Below, piece after piece: positions 45,769 through 55,285 of a DNA stretch of 64,000 nt (positions are counted from its first letter, which is position 1; every line of letters begins with the position of its first letter). A model generated the notes under the pieces. The model saw only the letters and a list, made by a program, of their open reading frames with translations. It searched no databases and was not told the origin of the DNA. The position numbers and the translations under genes are program-made. Location of the stretch: the NCBI GenBank assembly GCA_937892525.1, contig CALAEV010000007.1:24352-88351 (forward strand), written 5' to 3'. Origin of the DNA: an uncultured Clostridia bacterium. GTDB taxonomy: Bacteria; Bacillota; Clostridia; Oscillospirales; Acutalibacteraceae.

Positions 45769-46413
45769 ATGCCGACAACAAGCATTACAAAAATCAAAAC
45801 AAATCACAACAATTTGTTCCTTCGCGTAGCAAGAGGACACTTTGCAACAAGCAGCTCTCACAGTAATTACTACATTGACGTTGCTGCACAGAAATCCCGT
45901 CTTTCTGAAGCTAAAGCTATTGCTCATGAACTTTGTAAAAATCACAAATACAGCAACAAAATTATTGATACTATTCTTTGCCTTGATGGTACTGAAGTTA
46001 TAAGCGCTTGTATTGCTGATGAACTTACAAAACAGGATTTCATCAATATTAACGCTCACCAGACAATTTATGTTGTTACTCCTGAAATCATTAATGGCTC
46101 ACAAATTATTTTCCGTGATAACATTGTTAATATGATTAAGGGTAAACACGTACTTGTTACTGCAGTTTCAGTAGCATCCGGTAATACCGCAAGAGCAGCT
46201 ATTGAAGCAGTTAAATACTATGGTGGTAGCGTTGTAGGTATTGCTTCTATTTTCGCAACAAGTGATAGCTGTGATAACTATGAAGTAAACTCTGCTTTTA
46301 ATCCTAACGATTTACCTGATTATTTCAGCGTACCTGCTCATGAATGTCCACTTTGTAAAGAGGGTAAAAAACTTGACGCACTTATTAACTGCCACGGATT
46401 TTCAAAGTTATAA
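45769..46413 (+). CDS. Orotate phosphoribosyltransferase-like protein
   Basis: 214 aa from ATG 45769 (AAGGGGG upstream). The PRPP-binding region is HVLVTAVSVASGNTARAAIE, where the usual Asp-Asp pair is replaced (TAVSVASG). The C-terminal HECPLCKEGKKLDAL has a CxxC. Resembles PyrE-like proteins of Ruminococcaceae; with the altered PRPP loop a catalytic role is uncertain. Monocistronic. Confidence 0.7.
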   Translation: MPTTSITKIKTNHNNLFLRVARGHFATSSSHSNYYIDVAAQKSRLSEAKAIAHELCKNHKYSNKIIDTILCLDGTEVISACIADELTKQDFININAHQTIYVVTPEIINGSQIIFRDNIVNMIKGKHVLVTAVSVASGNTARAAIEAVKYYGGSVVGIASIFATSDSCDNYEVNSAFNPNDLPDYFSVPAHECPLCKEGKKLDALINCHGFSKL

Positions 46414-46432
46414 TTTAATACTCTATAAAACA

Positions 46433-46460
46433 AAAAGCAGGACTGTAAAGTCCTGCTTTT
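46433..46460 (+). terminator. Terminator after the phosphoribosyltransferase gene
   Basis: AAAAGCAGGAC-TGTAAA-GTCCTGCTTTT followed by TTGTGG. Confidence 0.85.
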
Positions 46461-46552
46461 TTGTGGTTAAAGTGTTAATAAACAATTATACAAATTATAG
46501 TTTGTTGACTAACATAATTATTTATGATATATTTTCAATAGAGGTGTTTAAT

Positions 46553-47506
46553 ATGAAAAGATTTATTGCATTATTTTTATGTTTCGTTTTACTTATCTTT
46601 TCTGTTGGATGTGGAAAGAATGAGCCCGTAAGTTCTGACGAGCCATCAACTACTGAAAATAACATTTTTGATAACCCATTTGATGAAGAATCGACTACAA
46701 CCACTACCACAACTACTCAAACGGAAACAACTACAAAAAATGTTGAAACCACTACAAAGAAAGAAACAACTACTAAAAAGCCGATTGATACCGGTATAAA
46801 GTCAATTAAAACAAAGGATTATGAAACATCATCTGCAACACAGACGGTTTATTACCCTGACAATATTGGCGTTATTTCAAAGCCATACCCTGTAATTGCA
46901 TGGGCTAACGGCACAATGGTTACTGCAGGATTTTATGACAATTTGCTTGTTGAAATCGCTAAAGGTGGTTACATAGTTGTTGCTTGCGATGAGTCAATGT
47001 CGGCAGACGGCAAGGCTCAGATTGCATCTATTGACTTTATTTTAGAAAAGAATAACGATAAAAACGATATTTTCTATAACAAGATTGATACAAATAAAAT
47101 CGGCGTAATTGGTCATTCGCAAGGTGGTCGAAGTTCAGTAAATGCTGCAGTTGCAGACTCGCGAATTGACTGTGTAATCTCAATCGCAGGCAGTAATTTT
47201 GATTACGAGGTTAAAGGACTTAACAAACCTACACTCTTTTTTGCAGGTACAAATGATATGATTGTTTCTCCTTCACAATGGATTGAGCCTGCTTACGAGA
47301 TTGCAGAAGGACCTACTGTTTATGCATCACTTAACAAGGGTATTCACACAACTTGCAGTACAAACCCTGAAAAATATTCAGGTTATATTATTGATTGGCT
47401 TGACAGTTGGCTTAAAAATGACACTAACGCACTCAAAACATTTAAACATGGTGGTAAGTTGTCAAACGACTCTGCTTGGGTAGATTTTAAGTGTAAGAAT
47501 ATATAA
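46553..47506 (+). CDS. Lipoprotein alpha/beta hydrolase (cutinase/dienelactone-hydrolase-like)
   Basis: 317 aa from ATG 46553 (AGAGGTG upstream). Lipobox FSVGC near residue 19, then a Thr/Ser/Glu-rich linker to about 90. Nucleophile elbow GVIGHSQGGRSS, FAGTNDMIV (Asp region) and GIHTTC (His region). Cell-surface esterase or lipase, perhaps on plant cell-wall esters. Confidence 0.85.
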   Translation: MKRFIALFLCFVLLIFSVGCGKNEPVSSDEPSTTENNIFDNPFDEESTTTTTTTTQTETTTKNVETTTKKETTTKKPIDTGIKSIKTKDYETSSATQTVYYPDNIGVISKPYPVIAWANGTMVTAGFYDNLLVEIAKGGYIVVACDESMSADGKAQIASIDFILEKNNDKNDIFYNKIDTNKIGVIGHSQGGRSSVNAAVADSRIDCVISIAGSNFDYEVKGLNKPTLFFAGTNDMIVSPSQWIEPAYEIAEGPTVYASLNKGIHTTCSTNPEKYSGYIIDWLDSWLKNDTNALKTFKHGGKLSNDSAWVDFKCKNI

Positions 47507-47510
47507 AATT

Positions 47511-47534
47511 AAGGGACTTCGTTTGAAGTCCCTT
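47511..47534. terminator. Terminator between the hydrolase and the HEYGH gene
   Basis: AAGGGACTTC-GTTT-GAAGTCCCTT followed by TTATTTT. Confidence 0.85.
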
Positions 47535-47539
47535 TTATT

Positions 47540-48016
47540 TTATACTCTTTTCATTTTTGAGAATTTTTCGCCCCAGCTGTTTGCCCAACTCTCGCAATAA
47601 AGTTTATAATATGAAACATTATTCTTTTCACGGTATTTTGCGAAACAGTTACACCAGATTACTGATGGAATTGCAACAACAGGGTAATAGAGTGGTCCTA
47701 AAAGTAAGCATTGCCAAGTGTGGCCGTACTCGTGAATTCTTGTGTTATATGTCCACTCTTTATTAGGATGGTCTTTTCGCATAAATATAAATGTACCCAT
47801 TGAAAGACCACCTTGATTCCAAGGCATATAAACAATATTTGCATAGCCGAATTTCTGGTGGTCATATCCTAATACTTTGGTGCAGATAAGATATGCAATA
47901 CCGCCTACAATATTTACTGAAAATCCCCAAGTCCATTGAACAACATAAAAGAAAATATCAAACAACTTACTTCTTTTATATGTTGGTGCAGTTTGGTTTA
48001 TATCAATATTACTCAT
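47540..48016 (-). CDS. Putative membrane protein with HExxH motif
   Basis: 158 aa. Two hydrophobic segments (about 22-45 and 105-125). RIHEYGHTWQCLLLGPLYY carries a zinc-protease-like HEYGH, and YCESWANSWG may add a third ligand. I cannot name the family. It starts 10 nt after the GPH transporter in one transcript. Confidence 0.7.
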   Translation of the reverse strand: MSNIDINQTAPTYKRSKLFDIFFYVVQWTWGFSVNIVGGIAYLICTKVLGYDHQKFGYANIVYMPWNQGGLSMGTFIFMRKDHPNKEWTYNTRIHEYGHTWQCLLLGPLYYPVVAIPSVIWCNCFAKYREKNNVSYYKLYCESWANSWGEKFSKMKRV

Positions 48017-48026
48017 AATTTCCCCC

Positions 48027-49679
48027 CTATTCTGCTTTCGCCATTAACTCTTTTTTAAGCAATTCTGCTTCTACGAGAATAATGTAATTTCCGTTTTTGT
48101 CTTTATCGAGTGTATGACCCTCTGTTTCATCATTATCACGACCGAGCCAAGTATCTTCTAACTTATGACCTGTTAATTCTTCGCAACAACGCTTTTCTTC
48201 AGGTGTAAGCGTTACGCTACCGTATTTATGTTTTGTAGCAATAGCAGCACGAATCATTGTGTGGTCGTCTTTTGTCATCTTAAAGTTTCTTAAAAGAATG
48301 TAAGAAACAAGCGCGCAAATCATAGGAATTACTGCAACACAAAGTCGAATACCGAAAATTGCAGAATCAGGTTGCTCAACAAATTCAGTTGCCTCACTAT
48401 TTGTATCAAGACCAAATCCACCAAGAATAAGTGTAACAATAAATGTGTTAATACCACCTGTAACCTGTTTTACCATTGTATTGCAAGTTGACACAACGCC
48501 TTCACGACGACGACCTGTAATCAATTCGTCAACGTCAGTTAAGTCTGGGAAAACATTGTTACAAACAAAGCCTATTCCACTCATACCGAATGGGTAGAAA
48601 ACAACACCCATAAGCATTAAAACAAGCATAAATATTGATTTTGGTGTATCTGGTTTACTTGCTGTAACAACAAGTGCAATTCCAAGACCTAAAATCATAA
48701 ATGGAGTTACAATCTGGCCACATTTTTTCTTGCCATGCTTCATTGTAAGGGCATAGTTGAGTGGGAATGCTGCTGACTCGAAAATACCTGCAAAGGTGTT
48801 GAACAATGGGTAAAACCTATACATATTTGCAAGGAATGTTACGTAATAGATGTATGAAGTTGAGTAAAAGCTTCTTGCAGTTTCCCAGAAGAAACTGATA
48901 CCGAAATATTGTCTGAAAGACTTGCTTTTAAATACAAGCACATACTCTTTAAGTGCAGATTTCAAATCTAACGGCTCATTCTTCATATCAAGTGAACTAG
49001 GCTCTTTAACGAGTTTGAATGTGCCGTAAATTGAAATGCTATACATAGTTGCAAGAATTATACCTGCAACAAAGAATGGCATTTTTGCATCTCTGTTAAG
49101 TCCGTCAGAAAATCCGAATACTGAAAGTAAAATAAGCAAAATAATATATGACGGAATCATACCACAAGAGTTAAAAATGTAACTTACTGATGTGTATTGT
49201 GTACGCTTATTGTATTCAGGTGCAAGTTCCGGAAGCATTGCAGTATGTGGCACTGCAATAATTGTATATGCAGTTTTGTAAAGCACATAAGCAAACACAA
49301 AGTATGCAACTGTCATATATGGATGCTTTTCGCCATCAAGTCCGAAAGAATTCCAAAGCATTATATATGAAACAAATACAAATGGAATACCCCATTTTAA
49401 GTATGCACGATGTCTGCCATACTTTGAGCGTGTTCGGTCAGTAATAATACCCATAATTGGGTCGTTGATGCCGTCCCACACAACTGCAATCATAGTTATA
49501 AAGCCTGCATAACGAATATCGAGTCCTACTACGCGAGTAAGGAATATACTGAAATACATACTGATTATGTAACCGCCACCACCAATAAAAATATTGGTAA
49601 AACAGTAGTATATCATAGGCAGTACTGTATCTTTGAATGTACCCTCAACGCCTATGGCTTTTTTGAATTTTTCGCCCAT
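48027..49679 (-). CDS. GPH-family sugar:cation symporter
   Basis: 550 aa, twelve helices. WDGINDPIMGIITDRTRSKYGRHRAYL is the melibiose-permease family signature. A soluble C-terminal tail (about 490-550, Glu/Lys-rich) is longer than usual. Substrate unknown. Confidence 0.88.
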   Translation of the reverse strand: MGEKFKKAIGVEGTFKDTVLPMIYYCFTNIFIGGGGYIISMYFSIFLTRVVGLDIRYAGFITMIAVVWDGINDPIMGIITDRTRSKYGRHRAYLKWGIPFVFVSYIMLWNSFGLDGEKHPYMTVAYFVFAYVLYKTAYTIIAVPHTAMLPELAPEYNKRTQYTSVSYIFNSCGMIPSYIILLILLSVFGFSDGLNRDAKMPFFVAGIILATMYSISIYGTFKLVKEPSSLDMKNEPLDLKSALKEYVLVFKSKSFRQYFGISFFWETARSFYSTSYIYYVTFLANMYRFYPLFNTFAGIFESAAFPLNYALTMKHGKKKCGQIVTPFMILGLGIALVVTASKPDTPKSIFMLVLMLMGVVFYPFGMSGIGFVCNNVFPDLTDVDELITGRRREGVVSTCNTMVKQVTGGINTFIVTLILGGFGLDTNSEATEFVEQPDSAIFGIRLCVAVIPMICALVSYILLRNFKMTKDDHTMIRAAIATKHKYGSVTLTPEEKRCCEELTGHKLEDTWLGRDNDETEGHTLDKDKNGNYIILVEAELLKKELMAKAE

Positions 49680-49714
49680 AGTATCATCCTATCACATTTT
49701 ATAACATTAACATT

Positions 49715-49778
49715 GGACCCCTCAGTCATTTTCTTGTGAAAATGACAGCTCCCCTTTCAGGGGAGCCGAGAGCCACTG
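49715..49778. repeat. Short interspersed palindromic repeat
   Basis: On the minus strand GGCTCCCCTGAAAGGGGAGC, then a GTCATTTTC-ACAA-GAAAATGAC hairpin, then TGAGGGG. This is the form of a repeat frequent between genes in gut Clostridia. Its core layout resembles the interior of the element at 58113. Confidence 0.6.
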
Positions 49779-49785
49779 TTCTAAT

Positions 49786-50694
49786 TTAATCTTTTATTTT
49801 TTCTACAAGAATTGTAACGGCATTTTCTAAAGTTTTAACCTCAACAAAGTCGTGGTTGCCACCATTTTCGCCGTCAAGAGTCCAGTTAACTGGCTTTTCG
49901 AACCAGAATTTAAAATTCTTGCCGTGTCTTACCACAAGATTTTCGTTATGAAGGACATCCTTTGTAACAAACATATCACGCAAGATGGTAACAAGGTCTG
50001 CAGGGTTTTTAGGCATTCTGATAAGTGCTAACTCGTGAAGTCCGTCATCAAACAACACCCCTGCTTTTGTAAGCACAGGGAATCCTGCAACAGAATAAGA
50101 ATTTGAAACGCCACCATAGAAGAAATTACCCTCTATAATTTCGCCGTCTTCACATTCGATTTTTGCCTTAAATCCCTTGATTTTATGAACTTCTTTAACA
50201 GTTTCCCAGTAGTATGCTCCCCTACCGATTTTGTTTTTGAGTTTCTGCTTTGCCTTGTATGAAACATCACAGAAATTGCCGAAGCAAGAAACATAAATAA
50301 ACTGTTCATCCTCGTTAAAATCGCCTATATCAATCTTCATTTCTTTGCCGTTGATAATGGTATCAACTGCCTCAAGAGGATTTGTAGGAATATGCAAGGA
50401 GTGTGCAAAATCGTTTGTTGTGCCCATAGGGATATAACCGATTTTAGCATTACTCTCAAGTGTCATAACACCACAGATAGTCTCTTTAAGAGTACCATCG
50501 CCACCGCAACAAACAATTACATCTTTGTCTTCGCCGAAGTTGAGTGTTACAGCTGTGGCATTTTTGTCGATTTCAGTATAGCGTGTTTCAACATCATAGC
50601 CCACGTCCTGAAATCTTTTAACAATTTCAGGAAGGAAGTCAACACCACGCTTTTTACCTGCAATAGGATTGATAATAAGCAGAAGTTTTTTCAT
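49786..50694 (-). CDS. Diacylglycerol/lipid kinase (YegS/DagK family)
   Basis: 302 aa from ATG 50694; MKKLLLIINPIAGKKRG is the family start. VIVCCGGDGTLKETICGVM binds nucleotide; IPMGTTNDFAHSL follows. Phosphorylates diacylglycerol or a related lipid. The ATG follows the glyS stop by 1-2 nt, so coupled. Confidence 0.9.
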   Translation of the reverse strand: MKKLLLIINPIAGKKRGVDFLPEIVKRFQDVGYDVETRYTEIDKNATAVTLNFGEDKDVIVCCGGDGTLKETICGVMTLESNAKIGYIPMGTTNDFAHSLHIPTNPLEAVDTIINGKEMKIDIGDFNEDEQFIYVSCFGNFCDVSYKAKQKLKNKIGRGAYYWETVKEVHKIKGFKAKIECEDGEIIEGNFFYGGVSNSYSVAGFPVLTKAGVLFDDGLHELALIRMPKNPADLVTILRDMFVTKDVLHNENLVVRHGKNFKFWFEKPVNWTLDGENGGNHDFVEVKTLENAVTILVEKIKD

Positions 50695-50695
50695 A

Positions 50696-52096
50696 TCAGA
50701 ACTCCAATTTTTTATTGATGTAATCAACGAGCTCGTCGATTGGCATTCTTACCTGTTCCATAGTATCTCTATCACGAACAGTTACGCAGTTGTCAGCCTC
50801 TGTTTCGTCATCACCAACTGTCTGGAAGTCAACTGTAATACAGAATGGTGTACCGATTTCATCTTGTCTTCTATAACGCTTACCGATTGAACCTGCATCA
50901 TCATACTCTACATTAAAATACTTAGAAAGCATTTCGTAAATTTCGTCAGCCTTGTCGCCAAGTTTCTTTGAAAGTGGAAGAACTGCAGCCTTAACAGGTG
51001 CAAGAGCTGGGTGGAAATGCATAACAACACGAGTGTCATTCTTTTCTGCATCAACAACCTCTTCGTCATAAGCTTCTGTAAGGAGTGCCAAGAAAAGACG
51101 CTCAACACCCAAAGATGGCTCAATAACATAAGGAATATATCTTTCGCCTGTTACCTGGTCAATATATTCAAGGTTTTTGCCACTTGTATTTGCATGCTGA
51201 GTAAGGTCATAGTCAGTTCTGTCAGCAATACCCCAAAGTTCACCCCAACCGAATGGGAACAAATATTCAAAGTCAGTTGTTGCCTTTGAATAGAAGCAAA
51301 GTTCTTCAGGGTCGTGGTCACGAAGACGAAGATTTTCTGCCTTCATACCAAGTGAATAGAGCCAATCACGGCAGAATGCACGCCAGTATTCAAACCATTC
51401 AAGGTCAGTACCAGGTTTACAGAAAAATTCAAGCTCCATCTGTTCAAATTCACGAACACGGAAAATAAACTTACCTGGTGTGATTTCATTACGGAAAGAT
51501 TTACCAATCTGTGCAACACCAAATGGTACTTTTTTTCTTGTTGTTCTCTGAACATTCTGGAAGTTCACGAAAATACCCTGTGCTGTTTCAGGACGAAGAT
51601 AAATTTCTGAAGTTGAATCTTCAGTAACACCTTGGAATGTTTTGAACATAAGGTTGAATTGACGAATGTCGGTAAAGTTGTGAGCGCCACAGTCAGGGCA
51701 AGGAATAGCGTGTTCTTTTATATAATTTGCCATTTCCTCATTTGACCAGCCCGCAACATTTGTACCGTCAAAGTTTTCAATAAGATTATCGGCACGATGT
51801 CTTGTTTTACACTGACAGCAATCCATAAGTGGGTCAGAGAAACCGCCAAGATGACCAGATGCCACCCAAGTCTGTGGATTCATAAGGATTGCAGAGTCAA
51901 GACCTACATTATATTTGTTCTCTTGGATAAATTTCTTTCTCCATGCTTTTTTGATGTTTTCTTTAAGTTCAACACCAAGTGGGCCGTAGTCCCAAGTGTT
52001 TGCAAGTCCGCCATAGATTTCGCTACCTGCATATACAAAACCTCTGCCCTTTGAGAGAGCCACAAGTTTTTCAAGTGTTTTTTCTGTGTTAATCAT
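50696..52096 (-). CDS. glyS: Glycyl-tRNA synthetase, alpha2 type
   Basis: 466 aa, class II. SKGRGFVYAGSEIYGGLANTWDYGP (motif near N-terminus), CQCKTRHRADN and CPDCGAHNF zinc-type pairs, FRNEITPGKFIFRVREFEQMELEFF (motif 2) and EPSLGVERLFLALL (motif 3). No T-box precedes it; only 46 bp separate it from putP. Confidence 0.96.
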   Translation of the reverse strand: MINTEKTLEKLVALSKGRGFVYAGSEIYGGLANTWDYGPLGVELKENIKKAWRKKFIQENKYNVGLDSAILMNPQTWVASGHLGGFSDPLMDCCQCKTRHRADNLIENFDGTNVAGWSNEEMANYIKEHAIPCPDCGAHNFTDIRQFNLMFKTFQGVTEDSTSEIYLRPETAQGIFVNFQNVQRTTRKKVPFGVAQIGKSFRNEITPGKFIFRVREFEQMELEFFCKPGTDLEWFEYWRAFCRDWLYSLGMKAENLRLRDHDPEELCFYSKATTDFEYLFPFGWGELWGIADRTDYDLTQHANTSGKNLEYIDQVTGERYIPYVIEPSLGVERLFLALLTEAYDEEVVDAEKNDTRVVMHFHPALAPVKAAVLPLSKKLGDKADEIYEMLSKYFNVEYDDAGSIGKRYRRQDEIGTPFCITVDFQTVGDDETEADNCVTVRDRDTMEQVRMPIDELVDYINKKLEF

Positions 52097-52142
52097 AAAT
52101 GATTTTCAGTCCTTTTATATATTTTGATTTATTAGTTCTTGT

Positions 52143-53681
52143 TTATTCTTTGAGTCCTGCTTTAACTTCTTCAAATTCATCTGTTATTTCTTTAGCTGGC
52201 TCTTTTGTTAAAAGAGAAACTATAACAATTACAACAGAAGAAATGATAAAAGCTGGAAGCAACTCATAAATATTGAGCATATCATGAAGAGGCGCAATAA
52301 GATACTTCCACACAAAAACCATTACACCACCAGACACCATACCTGCAATAGCACCCCATTTGGTTGTTCTTTTCCAGAAAAGAGAGAAAATAACAAGAGG
52401 TCCAAATGCAGCACCAAAGCCTGCCCATGCAAAAGATACAACGCGGAAAATTGAGCTGTTTTCGTCAAGAGCAATAAGCAATGCAATAACCGAAATAATT
52501 ACAACAGATATTCTTGCAATAAGCATTGATGTTTTTTGTGAAAGTTTTACATTAAAAAATCCAGCAAAAATATCCTGTGATGCTGATGAAGAAGCAGCAA
52601 GAAGCTGTGAATCTGCCGTTGACATTGTTGCAGCAAGAATACCTGAAAGAATAACACCTGCAACGATAGCAGGAAGCGCACCGAATTCACTCATAAATTT
52701 TGAGATTTCAATAATAATTCTCTCCCCATCAATATCACTACTAATAACACCAGCCTTCATCATACCAACACCTACAGTACCAATGAAAATTGCAACAACC
52801 ATTGAAATTACAACCCATACTGATGCAATACGACGAGAAGTTTTAAGCTTGTTTGAATCTTCAATCGCCATAAATCGAAGCAAAATATGTGGCATTCCAA
52901 AATAGCCAAGTCCCCATGCAAGTGTTGAAACAATTGTTAATCCGTTATAACCTTTTATTCCACCTGCACCATCACCGGTTGATGTAAGACTGAAATACGC
53001 AGGAAGCTGTCCTGCATTTTCAACAACCGCATCTATTCCACCGGCATGATATACACCAAAGCACACAACAACTATTAAAGCGATAGTCATAACAATAGAC
53101 TGAATAAGGTCAGTTGTTGATGCTGCTGAAAATCCACCAAGAGCAGTATAAAGAACAATAATAATTGCACTTACAACCATTGCAGCAATATAATCAATGC
53201 CGAAAAGAGATGAAAAAAGTTTTCCACAAGCAGAAAATCCTGAGGCTGTATAAGGAACGAAGAAAACAATAATCACAAGTGCCGCAATAAGACTTAAAAC
53301 TCTCTTATCATCTCTGTAGCGCTTTGCAAAAAAATCAGGGATAGTAACAGAGCCAAGCTTTTGTGAATATATTCTAATCCTCTTTGCAACTATAAGCCAA
53401 TTTATATATGTGCCGACAGCAAGTCCGATTGCTGTCCATGAAGCTTCAGCCAATCCATAAACGACCGCTAGCCCCGGAAGTCCCATAAGAAGATACGAAC
53501 TCATATCTGATGCTTCTGCACTCATTGCAGTAACAAGTGGTCCTAACTTTCTGCCACCAAGATAAAAGTCATCTGTATTTTTATTTTTCTTTGAGAATGA
53601 TGCACCAATCAAAACCATACCGAGCAAATAAACAATTATTGTGCCGATAATTAAAAACTGTGCTGTTGTCATTTCATTCAT
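52143..53681 (-). CDS. putP: Sodium/proline symporter
   Basis: 512 aa, SSS family with about thirteen helices. Start FLIIGTIIVYLLGMVLIGASF; ADSQLLAASSSASQDIF (Na+ site region) and SAEASDMSSYLLMGLPG are typical of PutP. Imports proline with Na+. Confidence 0.92.
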   Translation of the reverse strand: MNEMTTAQFLIIGTIIVYLLGMVLIGASFSKKNKNTDDFYLGGRKLGPLVTAMSAEASDMSSYLLMGLPGLAVVYGLAEASWTAIGLAVGTYINWLIVAKRIRIYSQKLGSVTIPDFFAKRYRDDKRVLSLIAALVIIVFFVPYTASGFSACGKLFSSLFGIDYIAAMVVSAIIIVLYTALGGFSAASTTDLIQSIVMTIALIVVVCFGVYHAGGIDAVVENAGQLPAYFSLTSTGDGAGGIKGYNGLTIVSTLAWGLGYFGMPHILLRFMAIEDSNKLKTSRRIASVWVVISMVVAIFIGTVGVGMMKAGVISSDIDGERIIIEISKFMSEFGALPAIVAGVILSGILAATMSTADSQLLAASSSASQDIFAGFFNVKLSQKTSMLIARISVVIISVIALLIALDENSSIFRVVSFAWAGFGAAFGPLVIFSLFWKRTTKWGAIAGMVSGGVMVFVWKYLIAPLHDMLNIYELLPAFIISSVVIVIVSLLTKEPAKEITDEFEEVKAGLKE

Positions 53682-53741
53682 CCTTTCTTACTGTGAGATT
53701 GCCCCACTATATAAATATACCATTATATTGTAATAAAAAAA

Positions 53742-53789
53742 CGATGATTTGTAAAGAGTTTTCCATTAAAAACCAAATACAAATCACCG
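53742..53789 (-). terminator. Terminator of the CoA-transferase gene
   Basis: On the minus strand CGGTGATTTGTA pairs with TACAAATCATCG (one mismatch) and TTTTTTT follows at 53735-53741. Confidence 0.75.
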
Positions 53790-53816
53790 ATTTTCTTTTA
53801 TTTTGTATTATAAGAC

Positions 53817-55121
53817 TTAATCAAAAGCTTTCTCATTAAATCTTCTTTCAAATTCTTTTGATAATTCGTCACGAAAATTAGGGTGTGCAATTTTTATAAG
53901 CGCTCTTGCACGCTCTTTCATTGTTTTACCTTTAAGTTGGGCAATTCCGTATTCAGTTACCACATAGTTTACATCGTTTCTTGTAGTTGCAACTGCTGAA
54001 TAGTCAGTAATTTTAGGGACTATTTTTGATATTGTACCACCCTTTGCAGACGATGGCATTGCCATAATTGAGCGTCCACCTTTACTCATTGTAGCACCAC
54101 GCACAAAGTCAACCTGACCACCTATACCTGAAAACTGATATTGACCGATTGTATCAGACACAACTTGTCCCATAAGGTCAATTTCAATGCAAGAATTTAC
54201 TGACACCATATTATCATTCTGCGCAATTATAAAAGGATTGTTTACATAATCCATAGGTGTCATTTCAACATTTTTATTGCCGTTTAAGAAATCAAACAAT
54301 TTCTTAGTACCAAAGCCAAATCCAAGGATTGTTTTACCTTTATTAAAATTCTTTTTTGAGTTATTGATTACACCACTATTAATCAAATCAACAACGCCGT
54401 CACCAACCATTTCAGAATGAAGTCCTAAATCTTTTTTATGCTTTAGTTCTTCACATATTGCGTTAGGAATTCCACCAATACCAAGTTGAATACAGTCCCC
54501 ATCATTAATAAGTGACGCACAATTTTTACCTATTTGCATTTCAACCTCTGTAATCGGAGGTGCTGGGACGATTGGCAAATCCTCATCAAATTCCACAAAA
54601 TAGTCAAACTCTGAAATATGCTTTCTTGTAGCACCATAAGTATATGGCACATTTTTGTTTACCTGCGCAATTTTCACTTCACAATGTGAAAGTGTAGTTT
54701 CTATGTAGTCACAGTTTGTGCCGAGAGAAACATAGCCTTCGCTATCTGGTGGTGTAACTGACATAACCGTAACTCTTGGTTTTACAACCTCTCGCAATAC
54801 CATTGGTGCTTCTGAAAGATAACAGGTTGTAAAATCTGCAACACCCTCTGAAATTGCTTTGCGATTAGTCCCTGATGCAAAAAACGAGTTATAACTGAAA
54901 TGGCCTTTTACTTCTTCGTCAACCCAAGGTGTTTCACCAAGCAAAAGCATATTGATTACCTGAACATTGTGAAAATCCTTATAGTTTTCACGCATAGCAC
55001 GGACAATAGCCCTTGGCTCGCCACAGCCGAAGGACATAACAACCTTGTCACCATCTTTTATTGATTTAATTGCAGCTTCTATGGATACAAGTTTTTTACT
55101 GTATTCTGCTTTCCAACCCAT
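53817..55121 (-). CDS. Acetyl-CoA hydrolase/CoA-transferase family (butyrate or 4-hydroxybutyrate CoA-transferase type)
   Basis: 434 aa from ATG 55121 (AAAGGTAAC upstream), giving MGWKAEYSKKLVSIEAA. QLGIGGIPNAICEEL and active-site Glu in LGLHSEMVGDGVVDL; EYGIAQLKGKTMKERA and ANFRDEL-like end. Moves CoA between a short acyl group and acetate. Could be the But enzyme of butyrate production; no crotonase or bcd genes are nearby to confirm. Confidence 0.85.
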   Translation of the reverse strand: MGWKAEYSKKLVSIEAAIKSIKDGDKVVMSFGCGEPRAIVRAMRENYKDFHNVQVINMLLLGETPWVDEEVKGHFSYNSFFASGTNRKAISEGVADFTTCYLSEAPMVLREVVKPRVTVMSVTPPDSEGYVSLGTNCDYIETTLSHCEVKIAQVNKNVPYTYGATRKHISEFDYFVEFDEDLPIVPAPPITEVEMQIGKNCASLINDGDCIQLGIGGIPNAICEELKHKKDLGLHSEMVGDGVVDLINSGVINNSKKNFNKGKTILGFGFGTKKLFDFLNGNKNVEMTPMDYVNNPFIIAQNDNMVSVNSCIEIDLMGQVVSDTIGQYQFSGIGGQVDFVRGATMSKGGRSIMAMPSSAKGGTISKIVPKITDYSAVATTRNDVNYVVTEYGIAQLKGKTMKERARALIKIAHPNFRDELSKEFERRFNEKAFD

Positions 55122-55285
55122 AAAGTTACCTTTATCTTTCTTAAGTATGAAATTATTATACACTATGAGCGTTTTATATGTCAAATTTCTTCTTGTTTTT
55201 TTATCACTTTTACCTATATAAAATCTTCAACTCTTCGTGTATAATTAAATCATTAAATCACAACCTTAAAGGAAAGGATATTGTT

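Noticed and set aside
52097..52142. T-box riboswitch before glyS
   Set aside because: Only 46 bp lie between putP and glyS, too short, and no T-box sequence is seen.
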